Below, one piece after another: positions 21,650 through 30,697 of a DNA stretch of 64,000 nucleotides. The stretch covers positions 3,658,001-3,722,000 of the forward strand of contig NZ_CP119107.1 of NCBI RefSeq assembly GCF_029094525.1. Reading direction: 5' to 3'. Position 1 is the first letter of the stretch, and each line of letters begins with the position of its first letter. The notes beneath the pieces were generated by a model. The model was not told the DNA's origin. It did not search any database and saw only the letters and a list, made by a program, of their open reading frames with translations. This stretch comes from Pullulanibacillus sp. KACC 23026. GTDB taxonomy: Bacteria > Bacillota > Bacilli > Bacillales > Sporolactobacillaceae. The position numbers and the translations under genes are program-made.

Positions 21650-22426
21650 TTAATAGAGGCTATTAATTGGAACTCGTTTAATCGGAGTTGGAAGTCCTGC
21701 ATAACGATTGAACTCGTCGTCATTTAACCCCTCATCTGTCACTATCTCGTCGACCTCGCCTACCGAACAAATTTGCACAAAGGTCTTGATTGAGAACTTG
21801 GATGAGTCAACTAGTAAAATGGTTTTGTCTGACACCGTCAAAATCTCTTGTCTAAACAGCGCTTGGGATTCATTAGAGTCCGTAATGCCGCCAACCAAGT
21901 CGATCCCCTTACAAGAGATGAAGGCTTTGTGCACATGATACATTTTTAACGAGCGATTGGCTAAAGGACCTATATATGAAAGCGAAGGGACAGAGAGAAT
22001 ACCGCCTGTTGAGATGACGCTGATCTGGTCCTTTTGACTTAACTCTAAAGCGACTTGGATCGAATTCGTGACAACGGTTAACGGCTGATTAGGAAGCACT
22101 TTAGCCATATACCAAGCCGTTGTACTGGCATCCAATACAATCTTATCACCCGGTTGTATGAGTTTTACAGCTTCAACCGCAATCGCCTGTTTCTCTTCTG
22201 CATTTAAGATTTCGCGTTCCACATACGAACGTTCCCTCTCATCCTCTTGAATGCTGACAGCTCCGCCATGACTTCTTGCAAGCAGTTGTTCCTGCTCCAG
22301 TTTCTCTAAGTCACGCCGTATCGTTTCTTCTGTAACTGAAAAGAGTTGACTCAATTCACTCACTCTTACACTTTTTCTTTCATTAACTAGTTCGACTATT
22401 TTTCGATGGCGTTCCGCAACTAACAT
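21650..22426 (-). CDS. DeoR-family transcriptional regulator
   Basis: A 258-residue repressor of sugar metabolism type. The N-terminal winged helix shows the DeoR signature (RHRKIVELVNERKSVRVSEL then TEETIRRDLEKLE, residues 5-50). The C-terminal sugar-phosphate-sensing domain begins near residue 75 and has the typical GDKIVLDASTT and ISCKGID motifs. The ATG at 22426 follows AAGGGGTGA; a GTG three codons upstream is unlikely. No sugar operon adjoins it, so its target is not evident; the symporter upstream on the same strand is a possible one. Confidence 0.88.
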   Translation of the reverse strand: MLVAERHRKIVELVNERKSVRVSELSQLFSVTEETIRRDLEKLEQEQLLARSHGGAVSIQEDERERSYVEREILNAEEKQAIAVEAVKLIQPGDKIVLDASTTAWYMAKVLPNQPLTVVTNSIQVALELSQKDQISVISTGGILSVPSLSYIGPLANRSLKMYHVHKAFISCKGIDLVGGITDSNESQALFRQEILTVSDKTILLVDSSKFSIKTFVQICSVGEVDEIVTDEGLNDDEFNRYAGLPTPIKRVPINSLY

Positions 22427-23027
22427 CCGGCTCACCCCTTTTTTTCTTCATGACCCTGCTAGTTGGCTTACTGCGTTCCTATATCCTTTTGTCTAAAGAC
22501 AATGGTATCTCGATTATAAGCCGGTATCCTTCTAACTGCAAAGTTTTTTTTAGAAAAACTTTGCTTATCGCCAAGTCCTGGCGGAAGCCTTAGTTTTACT
22601 TATCCTATTATCCTTAAACCGCAGCTGCGAAAGTTTATACTTTCTGATTTAGAACATACCTTTTCTTTATATAACCGAAGTTGAGCGATAGGATCCTTAA
22701 ATTAAATAAAAGCAACAAAAGTCGCTTTGTCTATTAGGGAAATTATAAGTTGGTCGTCTGTTCCAGAGGGGGGAGCTTCACCCTTCTTTAAAATGAGGCA
22801 CTACGCGAGGTCCATCCCAATGGAGGAAGATAGGAGATGGAAGAAGAAGGAAGAATGGGTGAAGCGGGGAAAACTTGCCTTTTATTAAAATTCAACATAT
22901 AACGATCAAATCCTCTTTATTTCAACATTTTTTTACAAAAAAAAATGGTCAGGCACTATTTTTTTAGTTCCAATCATTCAAAAATCCCAATGAGACCATG
23001 CACTCATTGGGATTTTCAATCAACTAT
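22427..23027. other. Intergenic, about 600 bp, with a terminator at 22981-23016
   Basis: Contains the regulator's promoter region, then a stretch with a long-range inverted pair (GCTTCACCC near 22777 and GGGTGAAGC near 22857) and no gene. At the right end AAAATCCCAATGAG pairs with CTCATTGGGATTTT, a strong terminator for the symporter operon. Confidence 0.6.
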
Positions 23028-24542
23028 TTAAGCGGCAAAATAATCCTCTTCTGCTGTTTCATCTTTACCATTTCGAAGTCCCAATGCATTAAATATCCAG
23101 GTGAAGACAATTGAAACCACGAAGTTCAAGATAACTGCATAAATGGCGGCATAGCCAGCAAATGTGGTACTGCCAAGGTGAAGCGGGAAGGTGGAGTTCA
23201 TGCCTTGAGATACGGCCATCCAAGTCCCCATTCCCATCCCGACTAACCAGCCAAGAAGGAGTGCCCATTTATTAAACCAACCTGTGTAAATCCCTACAAT
23301 AATAGAAGGGAAGGTTTGCAGAATCCATATTCCTCCGAACAATTGAAGGTTGATGGCATACGCTTTTGGGAAAAACAAAATAAAGACAATTGCTCCAACT
23401 TTAACAAGTAAGGAGACAAGCTTTGCCACGCTCGATTCTTGTTTCGGCGTACAATTGGGATTAAAGTACTCTTTATAAATATTTCGGGTAAACAAGTTAG
23501 CTGAAGCAATCGACATGATCGCTGCAGGAACAAGGGCGCCGATCGCGATGGCAGCAAAAGCAAAGCCGCTGAACCAATCTGGGAACATATTTAAGAATAA
23601 CGCTGGAATCGCATCATTCGGGGTTGCTGCCTTCACATGTGCCGCTAAAGCCATAAATCCCAATAACGTAATAAATCCTAAGACAAGTGAATAAGCCGGT
23701 AATAAGGCCGCATTCTTTCGTACCGTATTGCGTGAATTGGAGCTGAGTACCCCCGTTAACGAATGCGGATAAAGGAACAAGGCGAGAGCCGATCCAAGCG
23801 CCAGTGACCCATAAGCTAAAAAGGAACTTGGCTGTAAAATTAAGGATCCAGGAGGATTTTGAGCCGAAAGCTGCTTTCCTGCTTCATTAAAGATATGACC
23901 AAAGCCGCCTAACTTCATAGGAACCACAATAATAACGGCTATGATGGTAATATAAATCATTAAGTCTTTGACAATGGCGATTGAGGCAGGTGCTCTTAAC
24001 CCGCTGGAATACGTATAAATAGCCAAGATAGCAAAGGCAATAATCAGGGGTATTTCACCTGCGAAGCCGGTCCCCTTAAAGCCCATCGCGGCAATCACCG
24101 TTTGCATCCCGACAAGCTGAAGCGCAATATAAGGCATCGTTGCTAGAATACCCGTAACAGCAACTGCCAGAGCCATCCAGCTGCTATTATAACGGCCCTT
24201 AATAAAGTCTGATGCGGTTACATATCCGTGCTTACGAGAAACGGACCAAAGCCGAGGCATGACCATAAAAATAAACGGATAAACAACAATCGTATAAGGG
24301 ACGGCATACATCGCCATAGCCCCTTTTCCATAGTTCAAAGCAGGTACCGCAATAAATGTATAAGCCGTATATAAATCCCCGCCAAGCAAGAACCAAGTAA
24401 TCAAGGTTCCAAAGCGCCGGCCGCCAAGCCCCCACTCATCCAGTTGGGTCAAGTCACCTTTACGCCAATTGGCCGCAAAAAAACCTAGAACGGTTACAAA
24501 AATAAAAAAGATGATAAAGACTGTAAGCGCCGTCCAATTCAA
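23028..24542 (-). CDS. Sodium:solute symporter (SSS family), second paralogue
   Basis: About 504 residues with 13-14 hydrophobic segments and the family loop DEWGLGGRRFGT near residue 35. It is a distant paralogue of the symporter at 2-3.5 kb: both share the GGRxFGTL and LxxGDxYTxxTF patterns. A TTG start at 24542 fits GAGGAG at 8 bases; the in-frame GTG at 24551 abuts the site and cannot use it. The DUF3311 gene precedes it by some 30 bp. The product would import an organic solute with Na+; substrate unknown. Confidence 0.88.
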   Translation of the reverse strand: MNWTALTVFIIFFIFVTVLGFFAANWRKGDLTQLDEWGLGGRRFGTLITWFLLGGDLYTAYTFIAVPALNYGKGAMAMYAVPYTIVVYPFIFMVMPRLWSVSRKHGYVTASDFIKGRYNSSWMALAVAVTGILATMPYIALQLVGMQTVIAAMGFKGTGFAGEIPLIIAFAILAIYTYSSGLRAPASIAIVKDLMIYITIIAVIIVVPMKLGGFGHIFNEAGKQLSAQNPPGSLILQPSSFLAYGSLALGSALALFLYPHSLTGVLSSNSRNTVRKNAALLPAYSLVLGFITLLGFMALAAHVKAATPNDAIPALFLNMFPDWFSGFAFAAIAIGALVPAAIMSIASANLFTRNIYKEYFNPNCTPKQESSVAKLVSLLVKVGAIVFILFFPKAYAINLQLFGGIWILQTFPSIIVGIYTGWFNKWALLLGWLVGMGMGTWMAVSQGMNSTFPLHLGSTTFAGYAAIYAVILNFVVSIVFTWIFNALGLRNGKDETAEEDYFAA

Positions 24543-24574
24543 GATGTTCACTCCTCATATAAAAAGATAATGGG

Positions 24575-24787
24575 TTAATTTCTTTCCTTCGTTGCAAAGT
24601 ACACAATTCCAGTGAGCACCGATGAAATAATGACCGCCACTAATTGGTACCAGTAAAAGAAAGGGAAACCGAATAATCTTGGGGCATCAAAAGCATACAT
24701 GCCTGGGAAAAGCGTAATGATAAACGGAACAATTAATAAAAGATACCAGGCATTGAACTTCCCTTTTTGACTTTTTTCACCCTTCAT
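24575..24787 (-). CDS. Small DUF3311 membrane protein, second copy
   Basis: A 70-residue protein with two membrane helices (about 12-30 and 40-60) and an intervening FDAPRLFGFPFFYWYQ loop, the DUF3311 pattern. AAAGGAGG precedes the ATG. As at 3.5 kb, it lies directly before an SSS symporter. Confidence 0.85.
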   Translation of the reverse strand: MKGEKSQKGKFNAWYLLLIVPFIITLFPGMYAFDAPRLFGFPFFYWYQLVAVIISSVLTGIVYFATKERN

Positions 24788-25165
24788 GAAAACGCCTCCT
24801 TTCCGATCTTTTAAAGAAATATTCGCATAATATCGAATAGGCTGTCAAACATTTTTTGGTATTTATAGAAAGTTTTTTAGAGGGGACCTACTCAGGGACA
24901 TGCGTAACATTCACGCTATGAAAATTTAGACATAAGAAAAGCCAATTTTTAAAAGGCCCATTTGGAAGACAAATTGAATTTTTCCTATTTAAATGTAATA
25001 AAGTGGTCCGCATTCATTAGATCACCTTGTTCCTCCACTACTAAATAAATGATTGCTCTTATCTGCAAGCCTTCGATTGTGAGTTTGCCGACTCTCTCCC
25101 CCCTAATTTGAATGAAGTCAATATGCTATATCCAAAAATTTACAGTGCTTTCAATTAAGAGACAT
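24788..25165. other. Intergenic, about 380 bp
   Basis: AT-rich, gene-free. It carries the promoter region of the second symporter pair on the minus strand and runs up to the promoter of the RNA gene at 25181. Confidence 0.4.
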
Positions 25166-25173
25166 GCTATAAT
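25166..25173 (+). promoter_or_regulatory. Extended -10 promoter of the putative 6S RNA
   Basis: TGCTATAAT, an extended -10 (TG-N-TATAAT), lies 8 bases before the proposed RNA start; the -35 is weak. Confidence 0.6.
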
Positions 25174-25180
25174 CAATTTA

Positions 25181-25402
25181 CAAGCTGCGATGTGCGTTGC
25201 GTATTGATGTTTCAACCGATGCATTTAATAAGGGAGCTCTACATGTCGAGAATGGCCATCATGCCTTAATTGGACGATGAAAGTTCTCATGCGGGCACCC
25301 ACCTGTTTCGAGCAGGTTCTGAAACACAAGCGTGACGGCATAGGCGGCCGTTTACTACATATTAACGCATTAAAGAACTGCTTAAGGCAGTTCTTTTTTA
25401 TT
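25181..25402 (+). ncRNA. ssrS: Putative 6S RNA (SsrS/BsrA-like)
   Basis: A gene-free stretch bounded by an extended -10 promoter and a strong terminator (AAAGAACTGC/GGCAGTTCTTTTTT at 25372-25401), giving a transcript of about 220 bases. It contains AATAAGGGAGCTC, a CCCACCTG/CAGGTTC stem and GACGGCATAGGCGGCC, which resemble conserved parts of Firmicute 6S RNA. The outer parts (TGCGT...ATGT / ACAT...ACGCA) can close a long helix with an internal bubble. 6S RNA binds sigma-A RNA polymerase in stationary phase. Assignment is by eye; another structured RNA is possible. Confidence 0.55.
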
Positions 25403-25546
25403 TATATTTAACCCTCATTAAATTTCCAATTAATTGTTCTTCGTAAAAGCACTTAAAAGCTTGATTTAACGTATTTTTCTATTAAACTTAATTTATACTA
25501 AAATTCTGGTAGGGTTTCTTTTTATAAGACGGGAGGCTGTTTGGAC

Positions 25547-26122
25547 ATGACATCAATCTGTTTAATTCGCCATGGTGAGACTGATTGGAACGCCTTAGGA
25601 AAGCTACAAGGACAAACCGATGTGCCTCTTAATAAAAATGGCCGTTTGCAAGCTGAAGCCTGTGGTCAATTCTTAAAAAATTTCCACTGGGATGTGTTAA
25701 TCACAAGTCCCCTCCAAAGAGCGTTAGAAACGGGGACTATTATTAATAAAAAGTTGGATCTCCCTCTTTTGGTCATGCCGCAATTTGCTGAACGTTTCTT
25801 TGGTGACGCGGAAGGCTTAACCATTGCAGAACGAGAGCAATTATTTCCAACGAAAAATTACCCCAATCAAGAGGACAACGCTTCGTTAAATGAACGATTG
25901 ATGGCGGGCTTAGAGAGCATTACTCAAGACTACAAACACAAAAAAGTACTTCTTGTCACACATGGTGCGGTGATCCACACTCTTTTAAGGCACTTTTCTA
26001 ATGGCGAGATTGGGAAGAAGAAAATCAGATTATTTAATGGCGGGCTCAATCACATTCAATTTGATCAAAGTGAATGGAAGATTAAATCCTACAATCAGGT
26101 CTCCCATCTTCCACAATTATAA
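25547..26122 (+). CDS. Histidine phosphatase family protein (phosphoglycerate mutase-like)
   Basis: A 191-residue branch-1 histidine phosphatase. The catalytic motif LIRHGETDWN is at residues 6-15, the second His in LVTHGAVIH near 140, and Glu near 80 in the QFAERFFGDAEG motif. It resembles B. subtilis YhfR/PhoE-type phosphatases of broad specificity rather than a glycolytic mutase. The ATG at 25547 has GGGAGG 10 bases upstream; an in-frame TTG two codons earlier is an alternative. Confidence 0.88.
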   Translation: MTSICLIRHGETDWNALGKLQGQTDVPLNKNGRLQAEACGQFLKNFHWDVLITSPLQRALETGTIINKKLDLPLLVMPQFAERFFGDAEGLTIAEREQLFPTKNYPNQEDNASLNERLMAGLESITQDYKHKKVLLVTHGAVIHTLLRHFSNGEIGKKKIRLFNGGLNHIQFDQSEWKIKSYNQVSHLPQL

Positions 26123-26280
26123 CGCCTTAGCCTCTTCCCCTTTACTGCTTTCTCAAGCAGACACGCAAAAGAACTTGGTTGGGCGAAGCACATAATTTTC
26201 TCAATATCCACATTGCGCCCTTCCACTTCTCTCACCTCCACATAAGATAAAGTATTGATGAATCAAGGAGGTGTTGCTAA

Positions 26281-26397
26281 ATGGCTTACGGTGGCGTTGG
26301 ATGTGGCACTGGCGGCGGCGGTTTCGGTGCTGGTTTTGCCTTAATCGTTGTATTGTTCATTCTCTTAATTATTGTTGGGACTGCTTACGTCTATTAA
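26281..26397 (+). CDS. YjcZ-family sporulation micro-protein (38 residues)
   Basis: Gly/Tyr/Cys-rich head (MAYGGVGCGTGGGG) followed by the invariant YjcZ membrane segment ending GTAYVY. A strong AAGGAGGTG precedes the ATG. CATAAGATA at 26241-26249 matches the sigma-K -10, 31 bases upstream of the start, as in two sister genes in this window. Expression late in sporulation, in the mother cell, is inferred. Confidence 0.87.
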   Translation: MAYGGVGCGTGGGGFGAGFALIVVLFILLIIVGTAYVY

Positions 26398-26466
26398 TTT
26401 AGTAATGCCAAAAGAGATCACCACATAGGAGCGATTTCTTTTCATAGTCATTGTTCAACTAAAAAT

Positions 26467-26504
26467 AACATGCGCTCAAGGCTTAATGAGCGCATGTTTT
26501 ATTT
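26467..26504. terminator. Bidirectional terminator between the YjcZ gene and the MFS exporter
   Basis: AACATGCGCTCA pairs with TGAGCGCATGTT around an eight-base loop; T-rich on the plus side, A-rich on the other. Confidence 0.8.
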
Positions 26505-26538
26505 TATGCAAGCATCCGTCGATGATCGGCGAGTACCA

Positions 26539-28005
26539 TTAAAGTTTTTTTCTATTGGCTACACGCGATTTTCCTCTGAACGCCGAGACAAAAACGCCGA
26601 GACATGTTGCTAAGAGCAATGTGAGAAAAGCATAGCGAAAGCCTTGTGTTAAAAGATGGGTTTCCGTAAAACTTAACTTTTGAGAACTCCCGCCCGTTAC
26701 GACATCCTTTAATTGCGGGGGGAGAACAGCTGACACAATCGTCAGACTGATCGCGGTGCTCAACACTTGTCCCATATTCTGAAGCATTGAGCGAAGTCCG
26801 TTTGCGAACCCGCGTCTCTCAGAAGGAACGGATGTTAAAATCTCTTTCGTATTAGGCGTCATAAACAACCCGGACCCTAATCCCACAAGAAACATGCCGG
26901 CACCGCTTATCCAATAGGAAAGGTCCGGAACCTCCCCTATAATTAACACAATAACCCCTAATCCACTTATCGATAATCCTGTAGTCGCTAGAAGCCTTGC
27001 ACTGAAACGGTCGCTTAAATTCCCGGTTATCGGTGAAGCAATAAGCATTCCAATTGTGACGGGAAGCACCCCGATTCCGGCCCATGATGCCTTATAATTC
27101 AGAACCGATTGCATATAGAGACTAGAAAGCAAAACAACAGATACCCTAGTAAAAGCATTTAAAAACGTCGAGACGTTTCCCATAGTATAAGCCCTGTCAC
27201 GAAACAGTTGAAAGTCAACCATTGGTGAAGGATGATGCCTTTCATACCAGATGAAAAGCGGCAGACAGATTATAAAAAGGATCCAGCCTATAAGGACTAA
27301 ATAAGAGGTCCAACCAAGCGTGCTACCTTCAGAAAGAGACAGAATAAGTCCGCTTAAACCAATAAAAATCAGGATTCCTCCAAAATAATCCACTTTCTTC
27401 CCTGACCCGAACGACGGCAGCCCTCGCAACACCGGAATACCCCAAATGAGTCCGGCTAGTCCTACCGGCACACCTGCCCAGAACACCCATTTCCATCCAA
27501 ATGCTGAAGCCAAGACTCCTCCTATAACTGGACCTAATAACTGTGCAGCGGAAGCAACCAACACATTCATCCCAAGCCCTTTTGCTAGTTTTTCTTTAGG
27601 AAAAGCATCGGAGATTAAAGCTGTGTTATTCGAAATGATTAGAGCCCCTCCTCCCGCCTGAATGACACGCCAAGCAATGAACATCCATATATTTGGAGAA
27701 AACCCAATCAAAAAGCTGGATAATGTAAATATGGCAGTCCCAATTAGAAAGAATACCTTTCGTCCAAAGACATCGGATAATTGTCCAAATACTAATATGA
27801 GTATCGTATTCACAAGCATGTAGGACAATAAAATCCAGCTTGATAAAGAGGAACTGACATGAAAATGCCTTGTGATCGCTGGAAGGGCTACATTTAAAGC
27901 GCCAAGATTCAACATCACGAGAACAGCACTTAAACTGGTTGCCGAAAAAACAAGCCACGGGTTAATCCGGCCTTCTTTACTTCCTCTTTGAATGCGGTTC
28001 TCCAT
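26539..28005 (-). CDS. MFS drug exporter, DHA2 family
   Basis: A 488-residue, 14-helix major facilitator. It shows motif A (GQLSDVFGRK, after helix 2), and motif C-like glycine-rich helix 5 (LLGPVIGGVLASAFGW), both typical of proton-coupled drug efflux. B. subtilis relatives include the Mmr/LmrB-type carriers. The ATG at 28005 is near AGGTGG; a GTG three codons earlier is the alternative. Convergent with the small YjcZ gene and alone, with no local regulator. Confidence 0.85.
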   Translation of the reverse strand: MENRIQRGSKEGRINPWLVFSATSLSAVLVMLNLGALNVALPAITRHFHVSSSLSSWILLSYMLVNTILILVFGQLSDVFGRKVFFLIGTAIFTLSSFLIGFSPNIWMFIAWRVIQAGGGALIISNNTALISDAFPKEKLAKGLGMNVLVASAAQLLGPVIGGVLASAFGWKWVFWAGVPVGLAGLIWGIPVLRGLPSFGSGKKVDYFGGILIFIGLSGLILSLSEGSTLGWTSYLVLIGWILFIICLPLFIWYERHHPSPMVDFQLFRDRAYTMGNVSTFLNAFTRVSVVLLSSLYMQSVLNYKASWAGIGVLPVTIGMLIASPITGNLSDRFSARLLATTGLSISGLGVIVLIIGEVPDLSYWISGAGMFLVGLGSGLFMTPNTKEILTSVPSERRGFANGLRSMLQNMGQVLSTAISLTIVSAVLPPQLKDVVTGGSSQKLSFTETHLLTQGFRYAFLTLLLATCLGVFVSAFRGKSRVANRKKL

Positions 28006-28333
28006 CGATCCCACCTGCCTAACATTTCTGTAGTGGTATTAAACAAAAACAAGGGGATTCCCTTATACAGGTTCCCCCTCATAGCCCTCTTTAGAACGGC
28101 ACTTAACACGCCGCTTTTTAAGAATGGGCTCGTTTTTTTAACTCAACTTAAACTTAAAAAATAAACAGTCCTATCAAATGCTAGCATATATTACTTGAGA
28201 GGCAAAACAACTTGCACTGACCCTTGCCACTCTAGGTAAGAGGAATTTTCAAAAGGACAGTGTTTATACTAATAGTTATGCATCTGGATTTTTTGAAAAT
28301 TTATCTTCTTAATGCCTGAGGAGGGATAAAAAC

Positions 28334-28474
28334 ATGGAAACCGCAACCGTCCAGCATTACTGTGAGCAGTGCCAGCAGTTAACCGAGCATGCAGTGGAAG
28401 AGAGCGCCTTTGAAATTGTCTATGTATGTGAGGTGTGCGGCGAAGAAGAGCAAAGTTATAAAACCTTTTTCTAA
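28334..28474 (+). CDS. Small zinc-ribbon-like protein (46 residues)
   Basis: Too short to be noticed easily, but with GAGGAGGG before its ATG. The protein is acidic and carries two CxxC knuckles: HYCEQCQQ at residues 8-15 and CEVCGEE at 32-38, the spacing of a zinc ribbon. It is likely a cytoplasmic Zn-binding micro-protein; the partner is unknown. It is followed after 119 bp by rarD but is not obviously coupled to it. Confidence 0.7.
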   Translation: METATVQHYCEQCQQLTEHAVEESAFEIVYVCEVCGEEEQSYKTFF

Positions 28475-28593
28475 AAAGGCTGTTTCCCTTATCTTTTTCT
28501 CGGGTTTTTCCAAACAAAATCCTTGAAAGGAACCCTTATTATCTCTAAAATGAGACTGTTCATTTATTTTCAGATTAACGGGGAGGGAAATCG

Positions 28594-29538
28594 ATGGAGA
28601 CACAAGAAAAAAATGACCAGGTACTCGGAGGACTTGCTGCAGCAGGTTCTTATATAATATGGGGCATCATGCCGATTTATTGGAAATTAATTATTGGGGC
28701 TACACCCACAGAAGTATTAGCGCATCGAATGATTTGGTCATTCGTCTTTATGATTCTCGTTTTACTTGTTACGCGCAAGATGGGGAGCATGTTTACAGAT
28801 ATCAAAGCATTACTACTTGCTCCAAAACGTTTAGTCATTATCATGAGTGCCTCTATCTTTATTACGATCAATTGGTACACCTTTATTTGGGCAGTTAATA
28901 ATGGACACATCATCCAATCTAGCCTTGGTTACTACATCAACCCACTTGTAAGTGTGTTGCTTGGAATTCTCTTTTTGAAAGAACGCTTATCTTTGTGGCA
29001 GATTGTCTCCTGTATTCTTGCTTTAGTCGGCGTTGTCTTCTTAGCATTAGAGGCCGGCACTTTTCCGTGGATTTCACTGACACTTGCTTTTAGCTTTGGC
29101 ATTTATGGGCTCTTAAAGAAAATCGTCAAGCTGCCGGCCATGTCAGGGTTAACGATCGAGACGCTTATCATTACGCCATTTGCTCTCATTTATTTACTTG
29201 GCTTCGACCCAACAGCAGGCCAATCGTTTAACTTCCAACATCTTAGTCTTGCCTTATATCTTATGGGGGCAGGCGTCGTGACGGCTATACCATTGCTGCT
29301 CTTTGCAGCAGGGGCTAATCGTATCTCCCTTGCTATGATCGGCTTCTTTCAATATATTGCACCAACGCTCATGTTAATTTTAGGTACCTTGCTTTACCAT
29401 GAGCCCTTTGATTCTGAACATCTCTTTTCATTCATTTTAATTTGGGTCGCCTTAGTAATCTTTACCCTTGCCAGAACATCACTCTTTAAGAAGGCAGAGG
29501 CCAAGCTTCTACACCGCCCTATACAAAAGGTTAGTTAA
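28594..29538 (+). CDS. rarD: RarD protein, EamA/DMT superfamily transporter
   Basis: A 314-residue, ten-helix membrane protein. The sequence MxxGLAAAGSYIIWGIMPIYWK is the RarD signature (chloramphenicol-sensitive protein), with AHRMIWSF close behind. The two halves carry EamA repeats. Its substrate is not established. ATG at 28594 with GGGGAGGG at 8 bases. Ends before a bidirectional terminator shared with the convergent dehydrogenase. Confidence 0.92.
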   Translation: METQEKNDQVLGGLAAAGSYIIWGIMPIYWKLIIGATPTEVLAHRMIWSFVFMILVLLVTRKMGSMFTDIKALLLAPKRLVIIMSASIFITINWYTFIWAVNNGHIIQSSLGYYINPLVSVLLGILFLKERLSLWQIVSCILALVGVVFLALEAGTFPWISLTLAFSFGIYGLLKKIVKLPAMSGLTIETLIITPFALIYLLGFDPTAGQSFNFQHLSLALYLMGAGVVTAIPLLLFAAGANRISLAMIGFFQYIAPTLMLILGTLLYHEPFDSEHLFSFILIWVALVIFTLARTSLFKKAEAKLLHRPIQKVS

Positions 29539-29566
29539 TTAGGCCACATAAGAATACCTTAAATAG

Positions 29567-29615
29567 AAAAAGCCTTGCTCCTCTACTTGCAACAGTTAGA
29601 AGCAAGGCTTTTTTT
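29567..29615. terminator. Bidirectional terminator
   Basis: AAAAAGCCTTGCT pairs with AGCAAGGCTTTTT around a loop of about 18 bases, between convergent rarD and the dehydrogenase gene. Confidence 0.85.
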
Positions 29616-29621
29616 CACAAG

Positions 29622-30605
29622 TTATTGCAGTAAACAGGCAAGTTCAGGAATAACAGAGGGAGGTGTCCCTTTCTCTAAAAAAGCCTTTACGTTTTGAACG
29701 GCTAAAGCGGCCATATCAAAACGGGTCTGAACAACAGCGGATCCGATATGAGGCGTTAATGTGACATTCCGAAGCCTTAACAATGGGTGATCGGGCCGAA
29801 CTGGTTCCTTATCGTATACATCTAAAGCCGCCCCGCTTATTTCCCCTGATTCTAATGCCTGGAGCAAGGCATCTTCATCCACCGTTTGTCCCCTTGAAAC
29901 ATTTATGAAATAAGCCGTTGATTTCATCTTTTGAAAAGCCGCTCGGTCGAAAAGGTGATACGTCTCATCCGTTAAAGGCGTTACAACGACAACGAAATCC
30001 GACTGGGAGAGCACCTCATCAAAAGAAGCATAATGGACCCCGAGCCGTTCTTCCGTTTCTGGCTTTTGACTTCGGTTATAATATAGAACATTCATGCCAA
30101 AGCCAAAAATAGCTCGTTTTGCAATTTTTTCACCGATTCTGCCCATTCCAATGATACCGAGCGTTTTGTGATGGACATCTGTTCCATAGAATGCCAGATC
30201 ATCTCCGACCGTCCATCCTCCCTCGCGAATGACTTGATCTAACTCGGCAATTCGACGAGCAGAGGATAAAATAAGGCCAAAGGTTAAATCAGCCACGGTT
30301 TCATCAAGAACTCCTGGTGTATGGGTACCTATGACTTGCGCTTGCTTCATTGCCTCGACATCAAAATTATCATAACCGACCGAGATCGTGCTGACGATTC
30401 TAAGATCGGGTGCCTCTTCAAGTAAGTCCTTATTAATTTTTACCTTTGTTGAGATTAGAGCGGTTGCGTCCTTTAACTCTCTATTCAAATCTGCAGAGAA
30501 AGATTCCCCCGTGTCCGGAACGACGACAACCTCATGTTCGCCCTCACCTTTCAGAACTTCCAGCAGCTCTTCTGGAAGTTCTTTTGTTAAAACAACCTTC
30601 GCCAT
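29622..30605 (-). CDS. D-2-hydroxyacid dehydrogenase (glyoxylate/2-ketogluconate reductase type)
   Basis: A 327-residue NAD(P)-dependent reductase. The Rossmann motif LGIIGMGRIGEKIA is near residue 150, the catalytic Arg in NVSRGQTVDED near 240, the Glu near 269 and the His in LTPHIGSA near 285. B. subtilis YvcT is a close type. The start at 30605 is favoured by AGGGGGAG before the ATG; the longer in-frame ATG at 30710 would overlap the next gene and lacks a site. Same strand as the three aminopeptidase genes, 92 bp after the last. Confidence 0.9.
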   Translation of the reverse strand: MAKVVLTKELPEELLEVLKGEGEHEVVVVPDTGESFSADLNRELKDATALISTKVKINKDLLEEAPDLRIVSTISVGYDNFDVEAMKQAQVIGTHTPGVLDETVADLTFGLILSSARRIAELDQVIREGGWTVGDDLAFYGTDVHHKTLGIIGMGRIGEKIAKRAIFGFGMNVLYYNRSQKPETEERLGVHYASFDEVLSQSDFVVVVTPLTDETYHLFDRAAFQKMKSTAYFINVSRGQTVDEDALLQALESGEISGAALDVYDKEPVRPDHPLLRLRNVTLTPHIGSAVVQTRFDMAALAVQNVKAFLEKGTPPSVIPELACLLQ

Positions 30606-30697
30606 TTTCTTCTCCCCCTTAGTTTCAAAAGATTCAATTACCTTGAAACAGAAGAAAAAGGGCAGTGTTAACCACCCCTTCTCTATTCGAAATCCAC

